From positions 157,049-221,048 of the forward strand of contig SNVD02005093.1 in NCBI GenBank assembly GCA_013180625.2: 64,000 nucleotides of DNA, written 5' to 3'. Source of the DNA: Boswellia sacra (taxonomy: Eukaryota > Streptophyta > Magnoliopsida > Sapindales > Burseraceae). The position numbers and the translations under genes were made by a program. Positions 47,916-59,092 of the stretch are shown here, in pieces; the first letter of the stretch is position 1, and every line of letters begins with the position of its first letter. Below the pieces are notes generated by a model that saw only the letters and a list, made by a program, of their open reading frames with translations, had not been told where the DNA came from and did not search any database.

Positions 47916-49386
47916 ATGAAATGTTAACCAAGTCTTCGAACTTGCTATATAGACATCATGAGTTTATTGAATATTTGCAAATAAATGAGAGAGGTATTAC
48001 TGCTGTCTCTACTAATGGTGCGTTTACAATCACAATATTATATTAACAAAAAATAATGTTATACTTATAAAATCTTTATACAAATTTGAAACAATTATCA
48101 GTTAACATGAAAAAAAGTCAAATATGAATTATATATATTTAAGTTTTGATTGAGGGGAGAGTTCCCAATACTTGAAACATTTTGGATAATTAATACTTAT
48201 ATATTTTCAAAACTAAATTTTAATGCTTATGGTTTTAACAAAGGCCATATATTAAAGATATTTTAAGTACAAGGGTTAAAATTTTGATTTTAATTTAAAA
48301 CTTCAAAGGTATCAAGGCATTTCTCTTAGTTGAGTGATAGTACTGACAGTGGTCAAGGTGAGATGTGACATTTTGATTTAAGCCCTTATCACAATATATA
48401 TCTTTGTTCTTATTTATTTTTCCTATTTGGTACGTTCCACTTTTTTGTCAATTGACAGCCGTGGACGGCACTACATGTGATTCCTCCAAAGCTTTTTTTT
48501 TTTCCTAAGCCATGTTTGACAATTGAAATGATTTATAAATGATGCAAAAATAGTTAATGACCAAAATGGTTGGACGTCCTTCATTGCCATGCCATTTGTA
48601 ACTCATTTTGATCCCCATTTGATTATGATTTTGATTATTGCTATAAGGCACCCCCCGATGGCCTAGTATTGGTGCAGACTTTGTAATTGTTGAGTACACT
48701 GATTTCACAATCATTGAACCCATTTCTGAAATCTTTGCTGTCCAACCAAGCTCGAATACATGGGTGAGGTTCAAACTCAGGTAAATTTCAAGTTCAAGAT
48801 CCTTTTTTCTATTATCCCTATGCATCATCTCAAACATGGTAATGAGATGTTATCCAAGTCTTGGAACTTACTATATAGACATGAGTTTGGTAAAATTATA
48901 TTTCAAAATCTATTTTTTCAATGTAAATACCAAGATATGCAACAATTTTATAAATAAAAAATATATTAATATTTAAGTTAATTTAGAATTATAATATTAA
49001 AAAAATTAAATTATTTTTATATATTTAAAATCATTAATATGCTTATTCATTTATTATTAAAAATAAAAAATAAAAAGTAGCTGCTGCTTGACCTCTTTTA
49101 CTTCTACTATCAATGGAATCGAATGATTAAAGTTCCAATTGCTAATGGAATGATTAAAGTTTCAATTGCTAAGCATGGTTGTCTTTGAAGGTACAAAAGC
49201 TGAAACACCTCGAAAATCCACTGACTTTGAGTCATGTATGTGAGTGGATTAAATGATAGATCTAGCATTTGTTTTCACGGAGTAAATGGACCTTCTGGGA
49301 AGAGATCTTTCCCTGTATGTAAGCATCTCTTTGACTCCCTCTATATGTTTAATCTAATTGAAATTGTACATTGGTATTTGCGTGTA

Positions 49387-49785
49387 GCTTTCATTTTGTG
49401 CATTGTTGTCCTTATCCTGAAAGTATTGAAATAAAATTCATATATTTTTGGCTGTAATTCTATTTACCTTATTTTACTAGGATTAAACTTTCATATCTTC
49501 AATTGGGTAGGAGCTTGAACGTGTTGCTTTCAATTTGTGCATTGTTTTCCTTATCGTGAAAGTACTGAAGTAATATTCCGATATTTTTGGATTTAATTCT
49601 ATTTATCTAATTTCACTAGGATTTAACTTTCATATCTTCAATTGGGTAGAGGCAGATGCGTGTATCTTTCATTATTTGCATTATTGTTTTTCTTATCCTG
49701 AAAGTATTGAAGTAAAATTCCGATATTTTTGAATTTAATTCTATCTATCTATTTTTATTAGGATTTAACTTTCGTATCAGTGCAG
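49387..49785 (+). repeat. Three 138-bp tandem repeats upstream of HSP70 copy 1
   Basis: Units start at 49387, 49526 and 49665, each with CTTTCA, TGCATT, a CTTATC(C/G)TGAAAGTA core, TATTTTTGG and ATTTAACTTTCATATC. The array ends just before the TATA box. Copy 2 has the same array at 55929-56327. Confidence 0.85.
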
Positions 49786-49796
49786 GACTTTCTTTC

Positions 49797-49806
49797 TCTT
49801 TTTATA
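49797..49806 (+). promoter_or_regulatory. TATA box of HSP70 copy 1
   Basis: TTTTTATAGG about 95 bp before the ATG at 49896 leaves room for a 5' leader of about 60 bp. No clear inverted nGAAn/nTTCn heat-shock element was found close by. Confidence 0.5.
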
Positions 49807-49895
49807 GGAGAGAAGCCAAAGCCCAGAGCAAAACTCTTTAAGAGAGAAGTTGATAGATATTTAATTTGCAAAGACGAAGTTCATAGAGAGAATTA

Positions 49896-52137
49896 ATGGC
49901 GGGAGAGGGACCAGCTATTGGCATAGATCTGGGGACAACGTACTCATGCGTTGCTGCCTGGAGGCATAATAGGGTTGAGATCATGTGCAACGATCAGGGG
50001 AGCATGACGACGCCGTCTTGTGTAGCATTTACCGATAAAGAATGTTTTATTGGCCACGCAGCCAAGAATCAGGCCGCCATGAACCCCATGAACACCGTTT
50101 ATCGTAAGTTATTTTGGCATTGTATTTGACATTTTGCGCAAGAGGTGAAAGTACAATAATTATTTTAGTTTTATAAGTCCAAATTTGTTCGAAGATCTTT
50201 TGACTAAGATTCAACGAAAAAGTATGATCATTATTTTACTGTTTTAAGAGCCCTATATGATTTTATCATTATTTTACTGTTTCAAGAGCCCTACATTATC
50301 GAATAAATAAATCATTGTTTTATTCTTTTAAGAGTCCCATATGATTGATTTGCTTTAAGAGGCGACAACGAGAACCTTAATTTATCAGAAATTTACTTTT
50401 TGGGTTAATTTATCCGCCTTTGTAAATAGAAGATTGATTGTTAATTGTGGTATCATTTTAGATGCAAAGAGGATAATTGGTAGAAGATTCAGTGATGCCT
50501 CAGTCCAAAGCGATATCAAGTTCTGGCCATTTAAGGTCATCGCGGGTGCGAATGACAAGCCGTTGGTTGAGGTCAATTACAAGGGTGAAACGAAGCAGTT
50601 GGCTCCTGAGGAAATCTCTTCTTTGGTACTGACCAAGATGCGTCAGATTGCTGAGGATTGCCTTGGTTCAACCGTCAAGAATGCAGTTGTCACTGTTCCA
50701 TCATATTTCACTTATGCTCAGCGTCAGGCCACCAAGGATGCTGCTACAATTGCGGGCCTTAACGTTCTGCGAATCATCAGTGAGCCCACAGCTGCAGCAA
50801 TTGCTTATGGTCTGGACAAGATGCCATCCAGTGAGGTTGAAAGGAACGTATTAATTTTTGATCTTGGTGGTGGTACTTTTGATGTTTCTTTGCTTACCAT
50901 CGATAAGGGTAACTTCAAAGTGAGGGCCGTTGCTGGAGACACTCATCTCGGCGGTGAGGATTTTGACAACAGAATGGTGAAACACTTTGTTCAGGATTTT
51001 AAGAAAAAAAATAAGACAGATATCAGTGGTGACCGTAGAGCTCTTCAGAGGTTGAAAACTGCTTGTGAAAAGGCGAAGAGGACTCTTTCATCCACAGCTG
51101 AGACTACAATTGAGATTGATTCGCTTTACAAGGGCATTGATTTCTCTTCAAAAATTAGTCGTGCCAAATTTGAGGAACTAAACATGGATTTCTTCAGAAA
51201 GTGCATTGAGACGGTTGAGATGTGTTTGAGTGATGCTAAGATGGAGAAGATTGATGTCCACGACGTCGTTCTTGTCGGTGGTTCAACTAGGATTCCAAAG
51301 GTTCGGCGGCTATTGAAAGAGTTCTTCAATGGAAAGAAGCTTCATAAGAGCATTAATCCAGATGAGGCCGTTGCGTACGGTGCTGCAGCTCAGGCCGCTA
51401 TTTTGAGTGGTAAAGGCAATGAGAAGGTGCAGGATCTAGTTCTTTTGGACGTTACCCCTCTGTCTCTTGGAATTTCAACACGTGATGAACATGTCATGGC
51501 TGTTGTGATACCTAGAAACACAACAATTCCCAGCAAGAAGGAAGAAGTGTTCGTAACAATCCATGACAACCAAACAAGAGTCCGTATCGCGGTTTACGAG
51601 GGTGAAAGACCACGAACTTTGGATAACAACTTTTTGGGCGAATTTGTGCTTCATGGCCTTCCTCCAGCACCCAGGGGTGTTTCAAAGTTTACTGTCTGCT
51701 TTGATATTGATGCAAATGGAATCCTGAATGTCTCAGCAGAGGAAAAGACCACCGGTAATAAGAGCATGATGACGATCAGCAATGAGGGGAGGTTATCGAA
51801 GGATGAAATTGAGTGGATCGTTAAGGAGGCTGAGATGTACAAGGCTGTCGATGAGAAGCGTAGAAAGAGGATGAATGCCAAATTTGCCTTTGAGGATTAT
51901 GTTTACAAGATTAGGAACTTTGTCAAGTATGAGACGACTACTTCTACGCTTATGGATCATTTTCGACAATGGAGGATCTTGTTTGAAGTTAATCGGGCCA
52001 TTCGGTGGCTGGCTGGCAATCAGCTTGTTGACGCAGACGTTTACAAGGACAAAAAGACTGAGTTGGAGAAAATCTGGAAAAGCCAATGTTGTAAATTTGT
52101 ACCAAAGGCTCCAGATCAGCTGAAAGAAATGCGATGA
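49896..52137 (+). CDS. HSP70-family chaperone, copy 1, lacks EEVD tail
   Basis: ATP-dependent cytosolic-type HSP70. CDS join(49896-50103, 50462-52137), 627 residues; intron with GTAAGT donor and TTTTAG acceptor, at the place usual for plant HSP70 genes. ATPase domain, residues about 1-385: IDLGTTYS (10-17), [14 protein letters not shown] (about 203-216), [12 protein letters not shown] (about 336-347). Linker and substrate-binding domain follow, with [11 protein letters not shown] near 397-407 and [20 protein letters not shown]. The lid is shortened, and the protein ends [11 protein letters not shown]. Usual family length is about 645-655, with an EEVD end that binds TPR co-chaperones such as HOP and CHIP. 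The first intron junction makes His at residue 70 where the family has Asp in FDAKR. The frame is otherwise intact, so it may be expressed. Upstream is the repeat array at 49387-49785. Confidence 0.88.
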
Positions 52138-52200
52138 AGAGACGCTTCTTAACTAGCTTCCAGCTTTGGTGATGGCATCAAAATTGAGGAAGTTGAGTAA
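52138..52200 (+). other. Fossil C-terminal tail in HSP70 copy 1 3' UTR
   Basis: In frame after the TGA stop at 52135-52137, the sequence reads RDAS, a second stop (TAA), then LASSFGDGIKIEEVE and a final TAA. The GxxIKIEEVE end corresponds to the family's GPKIEEVD end with E for D. It shows that the ancestral gene was longer and that the stops are secondary. Confidence 0.8.
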
Positions 52201-52338
52201 TATTTCAAGTAGTATTTTAAATAAGTTATAAGAACTATTTTATATTTGGTGCTCTGGAATATTTGCTTTTGTTTTTAAATAGGATACTATTATTTTATCC
52301 TAAAGTATAAAGATTATTTTGTGAACTATATTATGCAG

Positions 52339-52344
52339 AATAAA
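52339..52344 (+). terminator. Poly(A) signal of HSP70 copy 1
   Basis: AATAAA about 200 bp after the stop codon, in an AT-rich 3' region. Confidence 0.5.
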
Positions 52345-52560
52345 AATATTATAACGCTCTTATTGTGTCTATATTATGTTTTCTTTCTAGCTCTCTGAAA
52401 TTATTGAATATATGTAATATAATTACCTTTAAATGATGAACCTGATCGTTAATAATTTGCATACATTTTTCGAGTAGGAGTAGATGAGCATTGACAGACT
52501 CTACAGTAATCCTTCTCTTATATGAATCTTCATGAATTTTAAGGAAGTCAAAATATAAAA

Positions 52561-54462
52561 TTTAGGGAGATTATATATTTGAGAAAGAATAATATTATAT
52601 ATATAATCAAATTGTATAATATAACTCTTATAATTTGGTATAACACAAATTAATTCATTGGAGATAAAGGTGAAAAATAAATTACAATTTTTTAATAAAT
52701 GGAATAGGAAGCATCCATTCAATATTATGATCCAGGAAGTTATACGAGTTTGGTTGTATATATATAATTATTGTTTGGTGAATAGTTTCAAACTGCAATA
52801 TTTCTAGCCCATGTTGCATTTCCTCGTCAAGATGCGCCAGCGTGCAGCGCCTTCTTTATCAGAGCAACCTTGTTTCTTTGCACTCTGGGTATTATCTTTC
52901 TTGCTAATCTCAACTGCATCAAGAAAGAGATTAAGGCTAGGCACAGGATGACAAATATTAGATGATTTATGAAAATTACAACAATATGTCATGGTCAAGG
53001 GCCCACGTTCTCTCTCCTTTAATGTCTTATGTCGATGCCGGGATGTTTGAGACGATCAATCGTTAATATGTGTTTTTTTTTTGGTCTTGAAACTGCCATA
53101 TTAATTTTACGGATAAAGCTGACCATGACCACGCATTATCGGTATTAGATTTATATCGTATTGAGCTGCACTAAAAAACAAGGCTACTTGTTGATATGAT
53201 TAAAAATTTGTGACAGCCATGAGGGAAAACATTAATTATCTAACTTTGGAATGGAGTTAGAGTTGTTTTGATTTTCCTTATAATATGCAAGTTATTTTCA
53301 GCAGAAATTTGACGTGACAAGTGCTTAAACATTTTGTTAAGTTTGCATGTTGAATTAGAAAATTAACATGATTTAAGAGAATGTTCAAAACTCTTGTACA
53401 TATATATAAGTTATTTTAATTTTCTTTCCGGACAATCGTCACAAACTACTCCTAGACTTTGCTAATTCATCAAGAAAAACGAAGTTTGACATTTTAAATC
53501 AAAAACTCCCCTAAACCTTTCAGAAATGCATCACAAATAATTCAATTGATGAAGTTTGTTACTTTTAGATAAAGTCACAAGGTTAATTTTGAAACTTCAT
53601 AATATTGTTGCTGTTCATCTTCTTCCTCACTTCTAAAACAAAGCAAAAAAAAAAACAAAAAAAACTATATTATTAACCCCAAAATTCTTCAGACTGATCG
53701 ATTATTTCTTGAATGTGCAATCGCCTAAGCCAAATTATTCAACTTGATTATCCACACTCGCTACCATCAAAGCCAAAATACATTTGCCATTGCCGCCAAC
53801 CATAACCCAACACCACCGTCGGAAGAGCCAAGCGATAGCTCAATGCTACCATCAAAGCCTCACTTATTGCCACTGTCACCAACCACAACCCAGCACCTCC
53901 AACCGGAACAGCCAAGCATCAGCAAGAATCACCATCAATGTCACAACCCATTGTCGCTACAACACCACCAATCGGAGGTTTAACAAAAACCTAGTGCTAC
54001 CTTCTAGAACAAACTACGATAACCAACCACACCACCAACAATGCAACATACACCATGCAAACCCTCTTAAGCCTCCAGCTGCAGGGCACCATCCGCAATC
54101 TTTCTAGCTCCCCTGTTTAAAGTAAATATTGTTCTATGTTTTAGCAGGGACTTCTCTTTTCATTCCTTAAAATAACACTCCCACATCGCAGAACATCAAT
54201 AACAAGATTGACCCAAGGCACTACCGCAAGCCACAAACCTCATTAACTAGCCATTATAATCTTTGTTTTAAAATGATTCTAGGAGTCGGACTTTTCTGCT
54301 TCGGGTCCTAGTAATTTTTCATATTCAAACCCATAATTCACTTGGTCTTTTTTAATTATTTAAAAATGTTAAGTAGGGTAAAAAGGTCTAGTCAGGTTTA
54401 TAAAGGTGATAGTTTCATGAGTTTTAAAAAAATTTAACGGTAACTAATGGATTCCGTTAGCT
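52561..54462. other. Spacer between the two HSP70 units
   Basis: AT-rich and non-duplicated. It contains a short minus-strand open stretch (52998-52804, with KKQGCSDKEGAARWRILT) that I do not recognise, and a CA-rich zone (53755-54110) with two tandem units of about 95 bp (ACCATCAAAGCC, then CAACCATAACCCAACACC or a variant), whose Pro/His-rich open frames look like repeat artefacts. Nothing else was seen. Confidence 0.4.
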
Positions 54463-55928
54463 ATGAAATGTTAACCAAGTCTTCGAACTTGCTATATAGA
54501 CATCATGAGTTTATTGAATATTTGCAAATAAATGAGAGAGGTATTACTGCTGTCTCTACTAATGATAAGTTTACAATCACAATATTATATTAACAAAAAA
54601 TAATGCTATACTTATAAAATCTTTATACAAATTTGAAACAATTATCAGTTAACATGAAAAAAAGTCAAATATGAATTATATTTAAGTTTTGATTGAGGGG
54701 AGAGTTCCCAATACTTGAAACATTTTGGATAATTAATACTTATATATTTTCAAAACTAAATTTTAATGCTTATGGTTTTAACAAAGGCCATATTAAAGAT
54801 ATTTTAAGTACAAGGGTTAAAATTTTGATTTTAATTTAAAACTTCAAAGGTATCAAGGCATTTCTCTTAGTTGAGTGATAGTACTGACAGTGGTCAAGGT
54901 GAGATGTGACATTTTGATTTAAGCCCTTATCACAATATATATCTTTGTTCTTATTTATTTTTCCTATTTGGTACGTTCCACTTTTTTGTCAATTGACAGC
55001 CGTGGACGGCACTACATGTGATTCCTCCAAAGCTTTTTTTTTTTCCTAAGCCATGTTTGACAATTGAAATGATTTATAAATGATGCAAAAATAGTTAATG
55101 ACCAAAATGGTTGGACGTCCTTCATTGCCATGCCATTTGTAACTCATTTTGATCCCCATTTGATTATGATTTTGATTATTGCTATAAGGCACCCCCCGAT
55201 GGCCTAGTATTGGTGCAGACTTTGTAATTGTTGAGTACACTAATTTCACAATCATTGAACCCATTTCTGAAATCTTTGCTGTCCAACGAAGCTCGAATAC
55301 ATGGGTGAGGTGTCAAACTCAGGTAAATTTCAAGTTCAAGATCCTTTTTTCTATTATCCCTATGCATCATCTCAAACATGGTAATGAGATGTTATCCAAG
55401 TCTTGGAACTTACTATATAGACATGAGTTTGGTAAAATTATATTTCAAAATCTATTTTTTCAATGTAAATACCAAGATATGCAACAATTTTATAAATAAA
55501 AAATATATTAATATTTAAGTTAATTTAGAATTATAATATTAAAAAAATTAAATTATTTTTATATATTTAAAATCATTAATATGCTTATTCATTTATTATT
55601 AAAAATAAAAAATAAAAAGTAGCTGCTGCTTGACCTCTTTTACTTCTACTATCAATGGAATCGAATGATTAAAGTTCCAATTGCTAATGGAATGATTAAA
55701 GTTTCAATTGCTAAGCATGGTTGTCTTTGAAGGTACAAAAGCTGAAACACCTCGAAAATCCACTGACTTTGAGTCATGTATGTGAGTGGATTAAATGATA
55801 GATCTAGCATTTGTTTTCACGGAGTAAATGGACCTTCTGGGAAGAGATCTTTCCCTGTATGTAAGCATCTCTTTGACTCCCTCTATATGTTTAATCTAAT
55901 TGAAATTGTACATTGGTATTTGCGTGTA

Positions 55929-56327
55929 GCTTTCATTTTGTGCATTGTTGTCCTTATCCTGAAAGTATTGAAGTAAAATTCATATATTTTTGGCTGTAAT
56001 TCTATTTACCTTATTTTACTAGGATTTAACTTTCATATCTTCAATTGGGTAGGAGCTTGAACGTGTTGCTTTCAATTTGTGCATTGTTTTCCTTATCGTG
56101 AAAGTACTGAAGTAATATTCCGATATTTTTGGATTTAATTCTATTTATCTAATTTCACTAGGATTTAACTTTCATATCTTCAATTGGGTAGAGGCAGATG
56201 CGTGTATCTTTCATTATGTGCATTATTGTTTTTCTTATCCTGAAAGTATTGAAGTAAAATTCCGATATTTTTGAATTTAATTCTATCTATCTATTTTTAT
56301 TAGGATTTAACTTTCGTATCAGTGCAG
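55929..56327 (+). repeat. Three 138-bp tandem repeats upstream of HSP70 copy 2
   Basis: Same array as 49387-49785, copied with the segment. Confidence 0.85.
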
Positions 56328-56340
56328 GACTTTCTTTCTC

Positions 56341-56350
56341 TTTTTATAGG
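56341..56350 (+). promoter_or_regulatory. TATA box of HSP70 copy 2
   Basis: TTTTTATAGG at the same distance from the ATG (56438) as in copy 1. Confidence 0.5.
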
Positions 56351-56437
56351 AGAGAAGCCAAAGCCCAGAGCAAAACTCTTTAAGAGAGAAGTTGATAGAT
56401 ATTTAATTTGCAAAGACGAAGTTCATAGAGAGAATTA

Positions 56438-58677
56438 ATGGCGGGAGAGGGACCAGCTATTGGCATAGATCTGGGGACAACGTACTCATGCGTTGCTGCC
56501 TGGAGGCATAATAGGGTTGAGATCATGTGCAACGATCAGGGGAGCATGACGACGCCGTCTTGTGTAGCATTTACCGATAAAGAATGTTTTATTGGCCACG
56601 CAGCCAAGAATCAGGCCGCCATGAACCCCATGAACACCGTTTATCGTAAGTTATTTTGGCATTGTATTTGACATTTTGCGCAAGAGGTGAAAGTACAATA
56701 ATTATTTTAGTTTTATAAGTCCAAATTTGTTCGAAGATCTTTTGACTAAGATTCAACGAAAAAGTATGATCATTATTTTACTGTTTTAAGAGCCCTATAT
56801 GATTTGATAATTATTTTACTGTTTTAAGAGCCCTACATTATCGATTAAATAAATCATTGTTTTATTCTTTTAAGAGTCCATATGATTGATTTGCTTTAAG
56901 AAGCGACAACATGAACCTTAATGTAGCAGAAATTTATTTTTGGGTTAATTTATCCGTCTTTGTAAATAGAAGAATGATTGTTAGCTGTGGTATCATTTTA
57001 GATGCAAAGAGGATGATTGGTAGAAGATTCAGTGATGCCTCAGTCCAAAGCGATATCAAGTTCTGGCCATTTAAGGTCATCGCGGGTGCGAATGACAAGC
57101 CGTTGGTTGAGGTCAATTACATGGGTAAAACGAAGCAGTTGGCTCCTGAGGAAATCTCTTCTTTGGTCCTGATCAAGATGCGTCAGATTGCTGAGGATTA
57201 CCTTGGTTCAACCGTCAAGAATGCGGTTGTCACTGTTCCATCATACTTCACCCATGCTCAGCGTCAGGCCACCAAGGATGCTGCTACAATTGCGGGCCTT
57301 AACGTTCTGCGAATCATCAGTGAGCCTACAGCTGCAGCAATTGCTTATGGTCTTGACAAGATGCCATCCAGTGAGGTTGAAAGGAACGTATTAATTTTTG
57401 ATCTTGGTGGTGGTACTTTTGATGTTTCTTTGCTTACCATTGATAAGGGTAACTTCAAAGTGAGGGCCGTTGCTGGAGACACTCATCTCGGTGGTGAGGA
57501 TTTTGACAACAGAATGGTGGAACACTTTGTTCAGGATTTTAAGAAAAAAAATAAGACAGATATCAGTGGTGACCGTAGAGCTCTTCAGCGGTTGAAAACT
57601 GCTTGTGAAAAGGCGAAGAGGACTCTTTCATCCACAGCTGAGACTACAATTGAGATTGATTCACTTTACAAGGGCATTGATTTCTCTTCAAAAATTAGTC
57701 GTGCCAAATTTGAGGAGCTAAACATGGATTTCTTCAGAAAGTGCATTGAAACGGTTGAGATGTGTTTGAGTGATGCTAAGATGGAGAAGAGTAATGTCCA
57801 CGACATCGTTCTTGTTGGTGGTTCAACTAGGATTCCAAAGGTTCGGCAGCTATTGCAAGAGTTCTTCAATGGAAAGAAGCTTTATAAGAGCATTAATCCA
57901 GATGAGGCCGTTGCGTATGGTGCTGCAGCTCAGGCTGCTATTTTGAGTGGTAAAGGCAATGAGAAGGTGCAGGACCTAGTTCTTTTGGACGTTACCCCTC
58001 TGTCTCTTGGAATTTCAACACGTGATGAACATGTCATGGCTGTTGTGATTCCTAGAAACACCACAATTCCCAGCAAGAAGGAAAAAGTGTTCGTAGCAAT
58101 CCATGACAACAAAACAAGAGTCCCTATCGCGGTTTACGAGGGTGAAAGACCACGAGCTTTAGAAAACAACTTTCTGGGCAAATTTGTGCTTCGTGGCGTT
58201 CCTCCAGCTCCCAGCGGTGTTTCGAAATTAACTGTCTGCTTTGATATTGATGCAAACGGAATCTTGAATGTCTCAGCAGAGGAAAAGACCACGGGTAATA
58301 AGAGCATGATGACAATCAGCAATGAGGGGAGGTTATCGAAGGATGAAATTGAGTGGATGATAAAGGAGGCTGAGATGTATAAGGCTGTAGATGAGGAGCA
58401 CAGAAAGAGGATCAATGCCAAGTTTGCCTTCGAGGATTATGTTTACAAGATTAGGAACTTTGTCAAGTATGAGACAACTACTTCTACGCTTATGGATCAT
58501 GTTCGACAATGGAAGATCTTGTTTGAAGTTAATCGTGCTATTCGGTGGCTGGCTAGCAATCAGCTTGTTGAGGCAGATGTTTACAAGGACAAAAAGACTG
58601 ACTTTGAGAAAATCTGGAACAGCCAATGCTGTAAATTTGTACCAAAGGCTCCAGATCAGCTGAAAGAAAAGCGCTGA
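56438..58677 (+). CDS. HSP70-family chaperone, copy 2, lacks EEVD tail
   Basis: CDS join(56438-56645, 57002-58677), 627 residues, the same exon structure and length as copy 1. All three HSP70 signatures are intact. Exon 1 is identical to copy 1 as translated. Exon 2 differs by about 30 residues, for example R-M-I-G-R for R-I-I-G-R, AEDYLG for AEDCLG, MVEHF for MVKHF and KSNVHDIVL for KIDVHDVVL. Residue 70 is His as in copy 1. It ends [11 protein letters not shown] at the same TGA. Downstream, the same RDAS-stop remnant is present, but an extra T shifts the EEVE remnant out of frame. So tail loss came before the duplication, while both reading frames stayed open afterward. Expression is not shown by sequence alone. 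Confidence 0.87.
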
Positions 58678-58866
58678 AGAGACGCTTCTTAATTAGCTTC
58701 CAGCTTTGGTGATGGCATCAAAATTTGAGGGAGTTGAGTAGTATTTTAAATAAGTTATAAGAAATATTTTATATTTGGTGCTGGTATATGTTGCTTTTCT
58801 TTTTAAATAGGATATTATTTTTTTATCCTAAAGCGTACATATTATTTTGTGAGCTATATTATGCAG

Positions 58867-58872
58867 AATAAA
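58867..58872 (+). terminator. Poly(A) signal of HSP70 copy 2
   Basis: AATAAA in the region matching the signal of copy 1. Confidence 0.5.
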
Positions 58873-59092
58873 AATATTATAACGCTCTTATTGTGTCTTT
58901 ATTATGTTTTCTTTTTAACTCTATGAAATTATTGATGAATATTTGCTATATAATTACCTCTAAATGATGAACCTTATCGTTGATACCTTGCATATATTTT
59001 TCGAGTAGGAGTAGATGAGCATTCACGTACTCGACAATAATCCTTTTCTCATATGAATCTTCCTGCGTTTTTAAGGAAGTCGAAATATAAAA

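Larger units (their letters stand above)
47916..52560. repeat. Segmental duplication, unit 1 (with HSP70 copy 1)
   Basis: Nearly identical to 54463-59092 over about 4.6 kb in direct orientation with an offset of about 6545 bp. The left edge is at ATGAAATGTTAACCAAGTC. The right edge fades after AAGGAAGTCAAAATATAAAAT. The unit includes about 2 kb upstream of HSP70, the gene and its 3' region. Confidence 0.9.
54463..59092. repeat. Segmental duplication, unit 2 (with HSP70 copy 2)
   Basis: Partner of 47916-52560. The upstream region is almost identical. Coding exons differ by scattered substitutions, and the 3' region shows more indels. Confidence 0.9.

Noticed and set aside
48505..48837. 110-codon minus-strand open frame upstream of HSP70, repeated at 55046-55379
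   Set aside because: Broken differently in the second copy, no recognised family. Its preservation is explained by the recent duplication.
49265..49320. Possible heat-shock element near CTTCTGGGAAGAGATCTTTCC
   Set aside because: Spacing of GAA/TTC units does not fit the 5-bp alternating rule, and it lies about 600 bp before the ATG.
49234..49434. 66-codon open frame with MYVSGLNDRSSICFHGVNG in both units
   Set aside because: Lies in the upstream repeat region and ends in the 138-bp array. Identity between copies follows from the duplication; no family recognised.
50648..52123. Many open frames of 60-97 codons overlapping HSP70 exon 2 on both strands (also in copy 2)
   Set aside because: Shadows of the HSP70 reading frame.
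53744..54107. Pro/His/Gln-rich overlapping open frames
   Set aside because: Two frames of the same CA-rich tandem repeat; composition explains the lack of stops.
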